Positions 26,291 through 34,210 of a stretch of 64,000 nt of DNA are shown here, piece by piece. Numbering within the stretch: position 1 is the first letter of the stretch; each line of letters starts with the position of its first letter. Location of the stretch: the NCBI RefSeq assembly GCF_000296445.1, contig NZ_JH815198.1, positions 928,584 to 992,583 of the forward strand, read 5' to 3'. The stretch comes from Slackia piriformis YIT 12062. Its GTDB lineage: Bacteria > Actinomycetota > Coriobacteriia > Coriobacteriales > Eggerthellaceae. The position numbers and the translations under genes are program-made. Under the pieces are notes generated by a model that searched no databases, was not told the origin of the DNA, and saw only the letters and a program-made list of their open reading frames with translations.

Positions 26291-27907
26291 GTGAAGACGC
26301 TTTTCACCAATGCAACGTTTCATACCATGGAAAGCGCAGAAGACACGCACTGCTCCATGTTGGTCGAAGACGGCGTCATTGCAGCCTTCGACCTTTCTGC
26401 AGACGATTCGCATGCGCAGGATGCTCGGATCGTTGACCTGCAAGGCGCGCATGTCTACCCGGCATTGATCGACGCCCACCTGCACTTGCTCGAAGCCGTA
26501 GCGCTCTCCGGCATCAGCGCACAACTCTGCACTGTAGAAAACGGCCGGATCGAACCGCACAACCTTGCCGGCGTAGAACGAAAGATCCGAGAGCATGCAG
26601 CGCGCACCAAGCCAGGCGACCTTATGGTATGCAGCAACTACATAGCGCTCTCTATGGACGAAGGGCGCCTGCCCAACCGGTTCGAACTCGACGAATGGAC
26701 GAACAACGGGCGCTGCTGGGTTATGAATATCGACGGACATTCGGGAGCTTTTTCAACCGCTTTGCTTGACGAGATAGGCCTTGCCGACGAAGCGCCTGAC
26801 GGCATCTTGGCAGGCCCCGCACACGATGCCAACCTGGGCAAAATCACAAACGTGGTCAGCTCAGCCGTCGGCCCGCGTTTGCTCGGAGACGGCATTGCTG
26901 ATTTCTGTGACACCTGCGCGCATTTCGGCATTGGTACCGTATGCGCCATGGACGGCACCGACGACTCCGAGCGCGACGTCCTCGTGGAACTTATGGCGTT
27001 TTTAGCCCAGCGTTTTGCTCTTGACGTACGACTGTTTCCCCAGTACATGGATGAGAAAAAGCTCGCTCGCGTTCTTCCACGCATGCAACGCAAACGTATC
27101 GGCGGATGTATGAAATGGGAGCTCGACGGCGCCATAGGCTCGCAAAGCGCGGCCTTTGACCGACCGTACGAAAACGGCATCCAAGCTCCGACGTATTTCA
27201 CCGACGAATTCATCGACAGCAAGATTGCCGACCTCGTATCGCGCGGCTTCGCCGTAAGCGCGCACGCCATCGGAGAAACCGCCATTCGCCAGCTTACAAG
27301 CGCCTTTGAAAAGGCTGGCCGCCAGCTAGAGCGCACATCAGACGACGCCATGCCCAATTGCATGCGCTACCGCATCGACCATTGCGAGTTTCCTGCACCC
27401 GACACGCTCGAACGCATTTACGAACTCAAACCCTCAGTCACCATCCAGCCAGGATACTCCTGGATGGATAAGCGTTTCATGCGCAGCTACGAGCGAATGC
27501 TCGACAAAGATATGATCAACCAGCAGATTCCCCTGCACGACTTTGCCGATGCGGGCGTGGTGCTGTGCGGCTCAAGCGACGCACCAGTGCAGACTGTCGA
27601 CCCGTTTTTACAGATGCGCGGTATGAGAGAGTTCTACATCGAAGAGCAGTCTCTTTCTGCCTTTGAGGCGTTGGCAACCTACACCGTCAACGGAGGAAAG
27701 ATGCTCGGAGAAAACATAGGCTTGCTGCGTGTAGGCTATAAAGCGAACTTCTTCGCCACCGACAAAGATCTGCTTGCCATAGAGCCGGCAGGTTTAGAGG
27801 GCATGCATGCGCGCTGCCTGTTCATGCGCGGCAAGCGCTACAAACCGCGCCATCGCGGCATATCCGCCTTGCTCCAATTGCTCGCAACTCGTCCGCATAC
27901 AATCTAA
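26291..27907 (+). CDS. Amidohydrolase family protein (YtcJ-like)
   Basis: A 538-residue metal-dependent hydrolase of the amidohydrolase-3 group (PF07969). The N-terminal metal motif D-A-H-L-H-L lies near residue 65. Later motifs include S-A-H-A-I-G-E (H ligand), I-D-H-C-E (H ligand) and G-S-S-D-A-P-V (D ligand) near residue 440, so all expected ligands are present. The start is GTG 26291 with AGGAGGAAAG before it. Substrates of YtcJ-like enzymes are largely unknown. A strong hairpin terminator follows at 27993-28026. Confidence 0.85.
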   Translation: MKTLFTNATFHTMESAEDTHCSMLVEDGVIAAFDLSADDSHAQDARIVDLQGAHVYPALIDAHLHLLEAVALSGISAQLCTVENGRIEPHNLAGVERKIREHAARTKPGDLMVCSNYIALSMDEGRLPNRFELDEWTNNGRCWVMNIDGHSGAFSTALLDEIGLADEAPDGILAGPAHDANLGKITNVVSSAVGPRLLGDGIADFCDTCAHFGIGTVCAMDGTDDSERDVLVELMAFLAQRFALDVRLFPQYMDEKKLARVLPRMQRKRIGGCMKWELDGAIGSQSAAFDRPYENGIQAPTYFTDEFIDSKIADLVSRGFAVSAHAIGETAIRQLTSAFEKAGRQLERTSDDAMPNCMRYRIDHCEFPAPDTLERIYELKPSVTIQPGYSWMDKRFMRSYERMLDKDMINQQIPLHDFADAGVVLCGSSDAPVQTVDPFLQMRGMREFYIEEQSLSAFEALATYTVNGGKMLGENIGLLRVGYKANFFATDKDLLAIEPAGLEGMHARCLFMRGKRYKPRHRGISALLQLLATRPHTI

Positions 27908-27992
27908 GGACAGCGCAGCCCCGTAGGTCCGACCGACAGAGAACATACTGCACAGAACAAGACACCTGCGCACTTGCGTCTGGTGGAACCAA

Positions 27993-28026
27993 AAAGAGGA
28001 TGGCGGCCGAAACCGCCATCCTCTTT
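27993..28026. terminator. Bidirectional terminator between the amidohydrolase and hydrogenase genes
   Basis: AAAGAGGATGGCGG pairs perfectly with CCGCCATCCTCTTT around a CCGAAA loop. It has A and T tracts on both sides, so it fits the two convergent transcripts. Confidence 0.88.
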
Positions 28027-28077
28027 TATTAATCAGCGGCCTGCAAACAAAGGCAGGAGCCGATATGCAAGCGCACC

Positions 28078-28764
28078 TTAGTGGTCGAGTTTGTCCTCGC
28101 CGACGATGGTGTGCTTCTCGGGGTCATAGACCAAGCCGCCATGCTCGGTGCCGAAGAACATGAGCTTCGTGGGAGCAAGGCCCTCGATGTTCGCCAGGTA
28201 GATGTGCAGCATGGAGAACAGGATGAACACGAACATCATGAAGTAGTGGATGATGCGCACGCTCATTGCTCCGCCCATGAGGTTGATCATGTCGGCGAAG
28301 AAAGGCAGGTTTGCCGTGGGAGACCACAGGCAAAGACCCGTGAAGAACATGAAAATCAGCAGGACGGGAACAAGCAGGTAGCTGATCTTCTGGGGAACGC
28401 CGAGCTTTGCAGCCAGCGGATGGTCCTTCTTGAAGAACAGGTAGTACTTGATCCAAGCACCGAGCTGGTGTTTGTTGTCGGCCTGGGGCAACCAGGTCTT
28501 GAAGTCGGTTACGACCTCGCGGGTGCCGCCCGTAGGCGCAGACTTCACGAAGAACGCCAGCACGATACGAACGATCACGTTGATGAAGATCACGAAACCG
28601 AAGAAGATGTGCACGCCGCGGGCGATGCCCATGAACTCAGGCCAGAACGGGAAGTGGATGCAGAAGCCCGTCACGATAAGAAGAATCATCGAAATCAGGT
28701 TCACCCAGTGCGTAATGCGGAACGGCAGCGGATGCGCTTCGCGATAATGTGCGAGATGGGCCAT
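28078..28764 (-). CDS. [NiFe]-hydrogenase cytochrome b subunit
   Basis: A 228-residue membrane protein with four or five helices, the HyaC/HydC-type di-haem cytochrome b that links hydrogenase to the quinone pool. Haem-ligand histidines are seen in the first helix (R-I-T-H-W-V-N), in V-H-I-F-F-G, and late (I-I-H-Y-F-M, M-L-H-I-Y-L). It starts 1 nt after the large-subunit stop, with GGGGGTGAAG inside that gene as ribosome site. It is the last gene of the operon. No maturation protease gene follows. Confidence 0.92.
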   Translation of the reverse strand: MAHLAHYREAHPLPFRITHWVNLISMILLIVTGFCIHFPFWPEFMGIARGVHIFFGFVIFINVIVRIVLAFFVKSAPTGGTREVVTDFKTWLPQADNKHQLGAWIKYYLFFKKDHPLAAKLGVPQKISYLLVPVLLIFMFFTGLCLWSPTANLPFFADMINLMGGAMSVRIIHYFMMFVFILFSMLHIYLANIEGLAPTKLMFFGTEHGGLVYDPEKHTIVGEDKLDH

Positions 28765-28765
28765 C

Positions 28766-30403
28766 TTACTTCACCCCCCAAGGGCTGGTGACGGTCTCGA
28801 AGCTCTTGCCGGTCTTCGGCTCGACGATGTGCACGGCGCAAGCGGTGCAGGGGTCGAAGCTGTGAACGGTGCGCAGAGCGTTGATGGGCTTTTCGATATC
28901 CGCCACGGGAACGCCGATGAGCGCCTGCTCCATCGGGCCGTAGTTTCCATCGGGATCGTGCGGAGCAAGGTTCCAGGTAGACGGAATAATGATCTGGTAA
29001 TCGGTGATCTTGCCGTCCTTGACCTTCTCGGAGTGATACAAAGCACCGCGCGGAGCCTCCCAGAAGCCGGTGCCTTCGCCGTCGATGCGGGAAGGAGACT
29101 CGAAGTAGGAGCTGTCGCCGCCCTGAACGGCCTCGCAAAGCTCGTTGACCCATTCCTTCATGAGAGTTGCCACGTAAAGGGTCTCGATCTGGCGAGCACC
29201 AGTACGTCCGAGCGTGTTCTGCAGCGCGGACAGGTCGCCCTTCTGAGCGCCCAGAGCAACGAGCATGCTGTCGATGTGCTCCACGACGAAGGGAACGTTG
29301 CGCTTGTAGGCTACGAGCAAGCGTGCGAAACCGCCGGTCTCAAGCGGCTTGCCATCATAGCGCGGGCACTTGTTCCACGTGTAGCGGTCGTCAACGTTGT
29401 ACTCCGTAAATGCAGGCTTGACGCCCTGCTCGAACGGAGGCAGGTCGGCGTCGCCCTCGTACCAGGAATGACCGACGTACTCGGTAATCTTGGACTCGTC
29501 GACGTCGGAGAGGTTGAGCTGATCGTCGAGGACACCAGCAGGCAGGTAGCGATCGTTCATCTCCATGGACGGACGCTCGAAAACGCCCCATGCGCCATAG
29601 CGGCCGCAGCCCTTGCCGAACGTGGTCGCCTCGGGATAGAACTTGGCGACGGCAAGCGTGTCGGGGATCATGGTGTTAGCGACCCAGGTGTAGAGCTCGT
29701 CGACAAGACCCTTGAGGTCGTCGAGCTTCTCCGCCGTGGGAACGAACGCCGTGCCGCCCGGGATGATGGTCATGATGTGAGGCATCTTGCCGCCCAGAAG
29801 GCCGGCGATTTCCGATGCCTTGGCCTGCATCTGAAGCGCCTCAAGATAATGGGCGGTCAGGATGAGGTCCGCTTCGGGGGTGAGATTGTACTCGCCCGTG
29901 TCGAACCAGTTGCCGCTGAAGATGGAAAGCTGGCCGTTTTCGGCGAACTTCTTCAGACGATCTTGCAAGCCGACGAAATCCGCGGAAGGGGTTCCGAGCT
30001 CCGTTGCAAGGTCATAAGCCGCAACGGGGTCTGCGGAAAGCGCATTGAGCGGATTGACGTAGTCAAGGCCTGCCAAATTGTAGAACCACAGAATGTGGCT
30101 ATGCAGGAACTGGGAACCCTCGATGAGGTTGCGGATGATACGGGCGTTGTTCGGAATAGAAATTCCGTAAGCCTTCTCCGCAGCGATAGAGGATGCATGC
30201 ATGTGCGAGACAGGGCACACGCCGCAAATGCGCTGCACGATGAACGCCGCATCTTCGGGGGTGCGATCGCGGACGACAAGCTCCATGCCGCGGAAGCAAC
30301 CGCCGGAAACCCACGCATCGGTGACGACGCCGTCGGTGACTTCCATCTCAGCGCGCAAGTGGCCTTCGATGCGGGTAATCGGGTCGATGATAGAACGTGC
30401 CAT
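28766..30403 (-). CDS. [NiFe]-hydrogenase large subunit (group 1)
   Basis: The catalytic subunit that carries the Ni-Fe(CN)2CO site for H2 oxidation. The N-terminal ligand motif R-I-C-G-V-C-P-V-S-H (about residues 59-68) and the C-terminal D-P-C-T-A-C-A-V-H are intact. A 20-residue extension follows the final His, which is normally removed by a HyaD/HyaM-type endopeptidase during maturation. Length (545) and motifs fit periplasm-facing group 1 uptake enzymes. Its ATG overlaps the stop of the small subunit by 1 nt (TAATG). It is probably exported piggy-back with the Tat signal of the small subunit. Confidence 0.96.
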   Translation of the reverse strand: MARSIIDPITRIEGHLRAEMEVTDGVVTDAWVSGGCFRGMELVVRDRTPEDAAFIVQRICGVCPVSHMHASSIAAEKAYGISIPNNARIIRNLIEGSQFLHSHILWFYNLAGLDYVNPLNALSADPVAAYDLATELGTPSADFVGLQDRLKKFAENGQLSIFSGNWFDTGEYNLTPEADLILTAHYLEALQMQAKASEIAGLLGGKMPHIMTIIPGGTAFVPTAEKLDDLKGLVDELYTWVANTMIPDTLAVAKFYPEATTFGKGCGRYGAWGVFERPSMEMNDRYLPAGVLDDQLNLSDVDESKITEYVGHSWYEGDADLPPFEQGVKPAFTEYNVDDRYTWNKCPRYDGKPLETGGFARLLVAYKRNVPFVVEHIDSMLVALGAQKGDLSALQNTLGRTGARQIETLYVATLMKEWVNELCEAVQGGDSSYFESPSRIDGEGTGFWEAPRGALYHSEKVKDGKITDYQIIIPSTWNLAPHDPDGNYGPMEQALIGVPVADIEKPINALRTVHSFDPCTACAVHIVEPKTGKSFETVTSPWGVK

Positions 30404-31641
30404 TACTGGTTGCCTCCCTTCTTCTTGCTAGCGGCGTCGAGGTCTTCCTTGGAATAGACGCCGATGGACTTGTCAGGATGCTTGGCATCCCATGCGCGAA
30501 CCTTCTCGAACTCTGCGCCCTGAGGAACGCGGCCGGCGGCCTTCATGCCGAAGCCATGGACTACAAGCGCTGCGGCGACGATGCCGGTCAGGCCCAAGGC
30601 GATGGTGCCGGGCTGGACCATGAAGTCGCCAATGCGCAGGTCGCGATGACGCTTGAGGAACGGAGCGTTGACCTCGACCCAGTTCTGGCCGGGGTTCTCG
30701 GGGTTCGCCTCACAGCAACCGATGCAGGGAGCGCCTGCTTCGATGCACCAGCTGCGACGATGGTTGTAACGCACGACGCCACAGTTCGCCTTGGTCTGAG
30801 GACCGCGGCAGCCCAGAGGATAGAGGCAGTAGCCCTTGGCTTCTTCGGGAGAACCGAACTGATAGACGAACTCGCCGTTTTCAAAGTGGCCGCGGCGCTG
30901 GCAGTTGTCATGGACGGTCTGACCGAAAATCTGAGCGGGCTTGTTTTCTGCATTGAGCTCGGGGAGCTTGTTGAGCAGAAGAACCTCGACGAGAATGGCG
31001 CACAGCCATTCGGGGTTCGGGGGGCAGCCGGGAATATTGATGACCGGGGTCTCGATGCCCTGCGCCTTCAAAAACTGCTGGACGCCCTGAGCGTTCGAGG
31101 GGTTGGGATGAGCCGCCATCCAGCCGCCATTGACTGCGCAAGAGCCGAGGGCGACGACCGCGTTTGCCTTCTCGGCCGCCTCGATTAGATGCTCATTGCC
31201 CGTCTTGCCGGCAATGCGAAGCGCATTGCCGTCCCAGCCGTTGAGAACAGCGCCCTCGTAGATGAGGATGTAGTTCCCCGCTGCGATGGTCTGCTCCTTG
31301 GCCTCCTCCATGGACCAGCCGGCAGCGGCGCTCAGCGTTTCGCTGTAGTTCAGCGAAATCATCTCGAGCACGATGCTGGCCGGATCGGGAGCGTCAATCT
31401 GAGCAAAAGCCTCCGTGCAACCAGTGCAGGATGCGCCCTCGATCCAGATGACCGGATACAGGTCGCCCTGGCTTGCTCCGATGACGGACTCCTCAAGAGC
31501 CTGAGCAACGCGGGGGGCGGCGGCTTCACCCAAGCCGACCATGACCGCGAGCGTGCCACACAGTTTCATGAAGCTACGACGCGAAACTCCGCGCGATTCG
31601 AGCATGCCCTGAAACTCTGGGACAGTGGCCTTGTTGTCCAT
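30403..31641 (-). CDS. [NiFe]-hydrogenase small subunit with Tat signal
   Basis: The electron-transfer subunit with three iron-sulphur clusters. The Tat motif S-R-R-S-F-M-K lies near residue 20. The proximal-cluster motifs E-G-A-S-C-T-G-C-T-E, G-S-C-A-V-N-G and P-G-C-P-P-N-P-E are present. The medial and distal ligands lie in the later H-D-N-C, C-L-Y-P-L-G-C, C-I-G-C-C region. A C-terminal hydrophobic helix (about 345-368) anchors it to the membrane near the cytochrome. The start is preceded by AGGAGGTG. The upstream region carries candidate regulatory repeats. Confidence 0.95.
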   Translation of the reverse strand: MDNKATVPEFQGMLESRGVSRRSFMKLCGTLAVMVGLGEAAAPRVAQALEESVIGASQGDLYPVIWIEGASCTGCTEAFAQIDAPDPASIVLEMISLNYSETLSAAAGWSMEEAKEQTIAAGNYILIYEGAVLNGWDGNALRIAGKTGNEHLIEAAEKANAVVALGSCAVNGGWMAAHPNPSNAQGVQQFLKAQGIETPVINIPGCPPNPEWLCAILVEVLLLNKLPELNAENKPAQIFGQTVHDNCQRRGHFENGEFVYQFGSPEEAKGYCLYPLGCRGPQTKANCGVVRYNHRRSWCIEAGAPCIGCCEANPENPGQNWVEVNAPFLKRHRDLRIGDFMVQPGTIALGLTGIVAAALVVHGFGMKAAGRVPQGAEFEKVRAWDAKHPDKSIGVYSKEDLDAASKKKGGNQ

Positions 31642-31697
31642 ACATACACCTCCTATAGATGCTTTCCGAAATACCGACGTGTCGCATTATCCTAGAA

Positions 31698-31711
31698 TTG
31701 ATGCTCATCTA
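31698..31711. promoter_or_regulatory. FNR/CRP-like box
   Basis: TTGATGCTCATCTA matches the FNR pattern TTGAT-N4-ATCAA in nine of ten positions. It lies 57-70 nt before the hydrogenase start codon. Confidence 0.4.
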
Positions 31712-31760
31712 GCAGCAAAAATCAATATTTATGCAAAAATGCCGAATAATGGCGGAAAAA

Positions 31761-31818
31761 TGTTACGAATACTATCATGGGTAGCAACTCTGTATTATTT
31801 GATGTTAGATTCGTAACA
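31761..31818. promoter_or_regulatory. 10-bp inverted repeat, possible operator
   Basis: TGTTACGAAT (31761-31770) and its perfect reverse complement ATTCGTAACA (31809-31818) are 48 bp apart centre to centre, upstream of the hydrogenase operon. The spacing of nearly five helical turns suits a looped or cooperative regulator. Confidence 0.55.
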
Positions 31819-31970
31819 CTTGCCAGGTAGAATAACTTATCACCTGGGCTTTTAATGCAATAAGCATTACATATAGGAAGCGTGTAATTGATAAATACTC
31901 TCGAAATAATGCGATGTACCCTAAAAAAGGCGATACACAAAAATGCATAGATGAGGCATTCATGCAAAAA

Positions 31971-31996
31971 TGGGCCGAAACCGGCCCATTTTCAAG
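31971..31996. terminator. Terminator downstream of rubrerythrin
   Basis: AAAATGGGCC, loop GAAA, then CCGGCCCATTTT. The minus strand ends in a T tract, so it should stop transcription of the rubrerythrin gene. Confidence 0.8.
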
Positions 31997-32075
31997 TAAG
32001 GTGCAAAACGCATGCGGCGCGCAGCACTGAATCAATTCCCGGATTGCAGACGCTCGTCTTGCGCCCAGCGGCCTC

Positions 32076-32615
32076 CTAGTAGTTTTCCGCGCGGATTTCG
32101 AAATGCGCGCGCGGATGATTGCAGACCGGGCAGACTTCGGGAGCTTCGGCGCCAATGTGGATATGCCCGCAGTTGTTGCATTTCCATGCGTGGATTTCGC
32201 CGCGCTTGAAAACCTCCCCGGCATTGATACGCTCGATCAGCTTGCGATAGCGAGCCTCGTGCTCCTTCTCGACGTTGGCGACGCCTTCGAAAAGACGGGC
32301 AAGCTCGTCGAAGCCTTCGTCGCGGGCCGTCTTGGCGAATTCCGCGTACATGTCGGTCCATTCGTAGTTTTCGCCCGCCGCCGCATCAGCGAGATTATCG
32401 AGCGTCGTGGGAATGGAGCCGCCGTGCAAAGCCTTGAACCACAGCTTGGCATGCTCGGACTCGTTCTTCGCCGTTTCAGCGAAGATGTTCTGAATCTGAA
32501 CGTAGCCGTCCTTTTTCGCCTGCGATGCGTAATACAGGTATTTCGTATGGGCCTGAGACTCCCCCGCAAACGCAGCCATCAGATTCTTCTCGGTCTGAGT
32601 TCCCTTGAGATCCAT
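32076..32615 (-). CDS. Rubrerythrin
   Basis: A non-haem di-iron peroxidase that removes hydrogen peroxide in anaerobes. The 179-residue protein has the ferritin-like domain with two E-x-x-H-type repeats (F-A-G-E-S-Q-A-H and N-E-S-E-H-A-K; later E-K-E-H-E-A-R-Y). It ends with a rubredoxin-like domain with W-K-C-N-N-C-G-H and E-V-C-P-V-C-N-H. The start M-D-L-K-G-T-Q-T-E follows a very strong GGGGGAGAC ribosome site. It lies downstream of mutY in the same direction, separated by 273 nt, and has its own terminator. Confidence 0.96.
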   Translation of the reverse strand: MDLKGTQTEKNLMAAFAGESQAHTKYLYYASQAKKDGYVQIQNIFAETAKNESEHAKLWFKALHGGSIPTTLDNLADAAAGENYEWTDMYAEFAKTARDEGFDELARLFEGVANVEKEHEARYRKLIERINAGEVFKRGEIHAWKCNNCGHIHIGAEAPEVCPVCNHPRAHFEIRAENY

Positions 32616-32888
32616 GTCTCCCCCTTTCTTCGGGATGCCCCGAATACGTAGCCGTCCCCGCAAGACAAAACATCGCTTTGCCGCAGCGGAGACACGGCCG
32701 TTCGCCGCCCTTTGCGACGAATATTCCATTCAGCATAGACCCTCTCGGAGCAAATGGGCGTCAGACTGAAAAACGATACATAAAGCACGCATCGCAGGCA
32801 AAAGGCAGAGGTTCGCAAAACCGCTCGCAAACAAAAGACGAAAAGCACCAACGCGTCGAAGTGCTGCCGCAGAAAGCAAGCGCAGGCG

Positions 32889-33812
32889 TCAAGCCCTCCA
32901 TCCGCCGTCTGCAAAAGAGAAAAATCCCTCTTTGGAAAGCGCCGCCAGAATAGAATCGAGCTCCTCGCCCGACACGCGATCTCTTCCTGCGGCAAGCTCG
33001 GCGGCGTTAAGCGAGCGATGAATCTCAGCCGTTGAAAGACCGGGGCGGGCCATAACCTCGCGCAGGACCCAGGCGCGTTTCTGCCGGCGCGATCCCTCGA
33101 ATGCGCTCTGCCGCGTATATACCGCCGCTTTACGCGAAGGATTCGCATGGGTCTTCTTCAGGTGGGCGCCCACATCGAGCAGCGCATAGTACCACCCGCG
33201 GACGTCCTCGTCGGGGCACGCCCGCCCGACCAGGGGGCGAAGCTCCTTGTCGGTCACGCGCTCCGCTTCTGGGAAAAACTCGTGGATGAACACGGCGCGC
33301 ACGTTCGTCTCTATATAAACGCAAGGAACATCGGCGGAAAACGCCGTGATCCCGGCCGCCGTGGCATCGCCTATCCCCGGCAGGGCGCGCAACGCCTCGA
33401 CACCCGTCGGAAGCGCTCCGCCGTATTCGGCCGAGCAGATATCGGCCGCCCGCTTCAAAGCGAGAGCGCGGCGGTTGTACCCCATGCCCTGCCATTCATC
33501 CACCACATCGGCCACGGCGGCGGCCGAAAGGGCATCGACGGAAGGAAAGCGCTTCATAAATCGCTCCCAGCGCGTCAAAACGCGCGCGACCTGCGTCTGT
33601 TGGAGCATCACCTCGGAAATCCAGATGGCATATGGATCGCGTGTGTTGCGCCAAGGCAGATCCCTATACAAGCGCGCCCCCTCTTCGCGGACGCGTCCGA
33701 CGAAAGCGGCAATGGCCTCATCGGATACGCCGGCGGCTTCGGTCTCGCGAGGCTGGGAGCCGTTTTCGGAACCTGCGGCGACTTCGCTTCTCGCGCTAGC
33801 CAACGGCCCCAT
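32889..33812 (-). CDS. mutY: A/G-specific adenine glycosylase-like protein without the [4Fe-4S] cluster
   Basis: An HhH-GPD DNA glycosylase of the MutY branch, which removes adenine mispaired with guanine or 8-oxoguanine. Residues 53-74 have L-P-W-R, D-P-Y-A-I-W and S-E-V-M-L-Q-Q-T-Q-V (catalytic Glu at about 67). The helix-hairpin-helix is L-P-G-I-G-D-A-T-A-A-G-I near 144. The usual catalytic Asp position is Glu (Y-I-E-T-N-V-R-A-V, residue 168). The four cluster cysteines after residue 215 are absent, and the C-terminal 8-oxoguanine-recognition domain is reduced to ~60 residues. The total is 307. It overlaps the Rrf2 gene by 17 nt. Confidence 0.85.
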   Translation of the reverse strand: MGPLASARSEVAAGSENGSQPRETEAAGVSDEAIAAFVGRVREEGARLYRDLPWRNTRDPYAIWISEVMLQQTQVARVLTRWERFMKRFPSVDALSAAAVADVVDEWQGMGYNRRALALKRAADICSAEYGGALPTGVEALRALPGIGDATAAGITAFSADVPCVYIETNVRAVFIHEFFPEAERVTDKELRPLVGRACPDEDVRGWYYALLDVGAHLKKTHANPSRKAAVYTRQSAFEGSRRQKRAWVLREVMARPGLSTAEIHRSLNAAELAAGRDRVSGEELDSILAALSKEGFFSFADGGWRA

Positions 33813-34209
33813 CGCCTTCAAAGAGCTTTTCAAGCGTGATGCCGTCGAAATATTCACGCATGATGGAATCCGCGCGCTTCCAAACGCCGCGGAATTCGCA
33901 TTCGCCACAGCGTTCGCAGAACCCCGGATCAACGGCGCAGGGAGACATATGGATGGGACCCTGCACCGCCTCGAGCACTTCCAAAAGCGTGGTGTTGGAC
34001 GGGTTGCAGGCAAGCGTCAGGCCTCCCTTTGCCCCTCGCACCGTCTTAAGCAAGCCCGCATGAACGAGGTCATGCTGGATGCTGCGAGCAAATGCGTACG
34101 GTATGTTCTCCTTTTCCGCCACTTCGGAGACGGAAACGTACTCGTCTTTGCTCTCATACGCCGCGCGGATAATGCGGCAGGCATAGTCTGTTCGGCGGGT
34201 AAGTTCCAT
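33796..34209 (-). CDS. Rrf2-family transcriptional regulator
   Basis: A 137-residue winged-helix regulator that begins M-E-L-T-R-R-T-D-Y-A. Rrf2 proteins often sense redox state through an iron-sulphur cluster. Here Cys 91, 98, 101 and 104 (C-x6-C-x2-C-x2-C) lie in the family's cluster-binding loop, so a cluster is likely. The ATG lies 1 nt after the AAA+-like gene's stop (TAGCATG). It sits between that gene and mutY in one operon; its regulon is unknown, but rubrerythrin and MutY suggest oxidative stress. Confidence 0.88.
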   Translation of the reverse strand: MELTRRTDYACRIIRAAYESKDEYVSVSEVAEKENIPYAFARSIQHDLVHAGLLKTVRGAKGGLTLACNPSNTTLLEVLEAVQGPIHMSPCAVDPGFCERCGECEFRGVWKRADSIMREYFDGITLEKLFEGDGAVG

Positions 34210-34210
34210 G

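Larger units (their letters stand above)
31642..32075. other. AT-rich regulatory region upstream of the hydrogenase operon
   Basis: 434 nt, more A+T-rich than its neighbours, between the hydrogenase small-subunit gene and the rubrerythrin gene. It contains an FNR/CRP-like box at 31698-31711, a 10-bp inverted repeat at 31761-31818 and a terminator at 31971-31996. A minus-strand open frame at 31722-31967 has no ribosome site and no protein character, so I do not call it. Confidence 0.7.

Noticed and set aside
28829..30457. A 542-codon open frame on the plus strand
   Set aside because: Antisense to the hydrogenase large-subunit gene, with no ribosome site or known motif.
31722..31967. An 81-codon minus-strand frame upstream of the hydrogenase
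   Set aside because: AT-rich region, no ribosome site, and Cys/Phe/Ile-rich translation without a recognisable fold.
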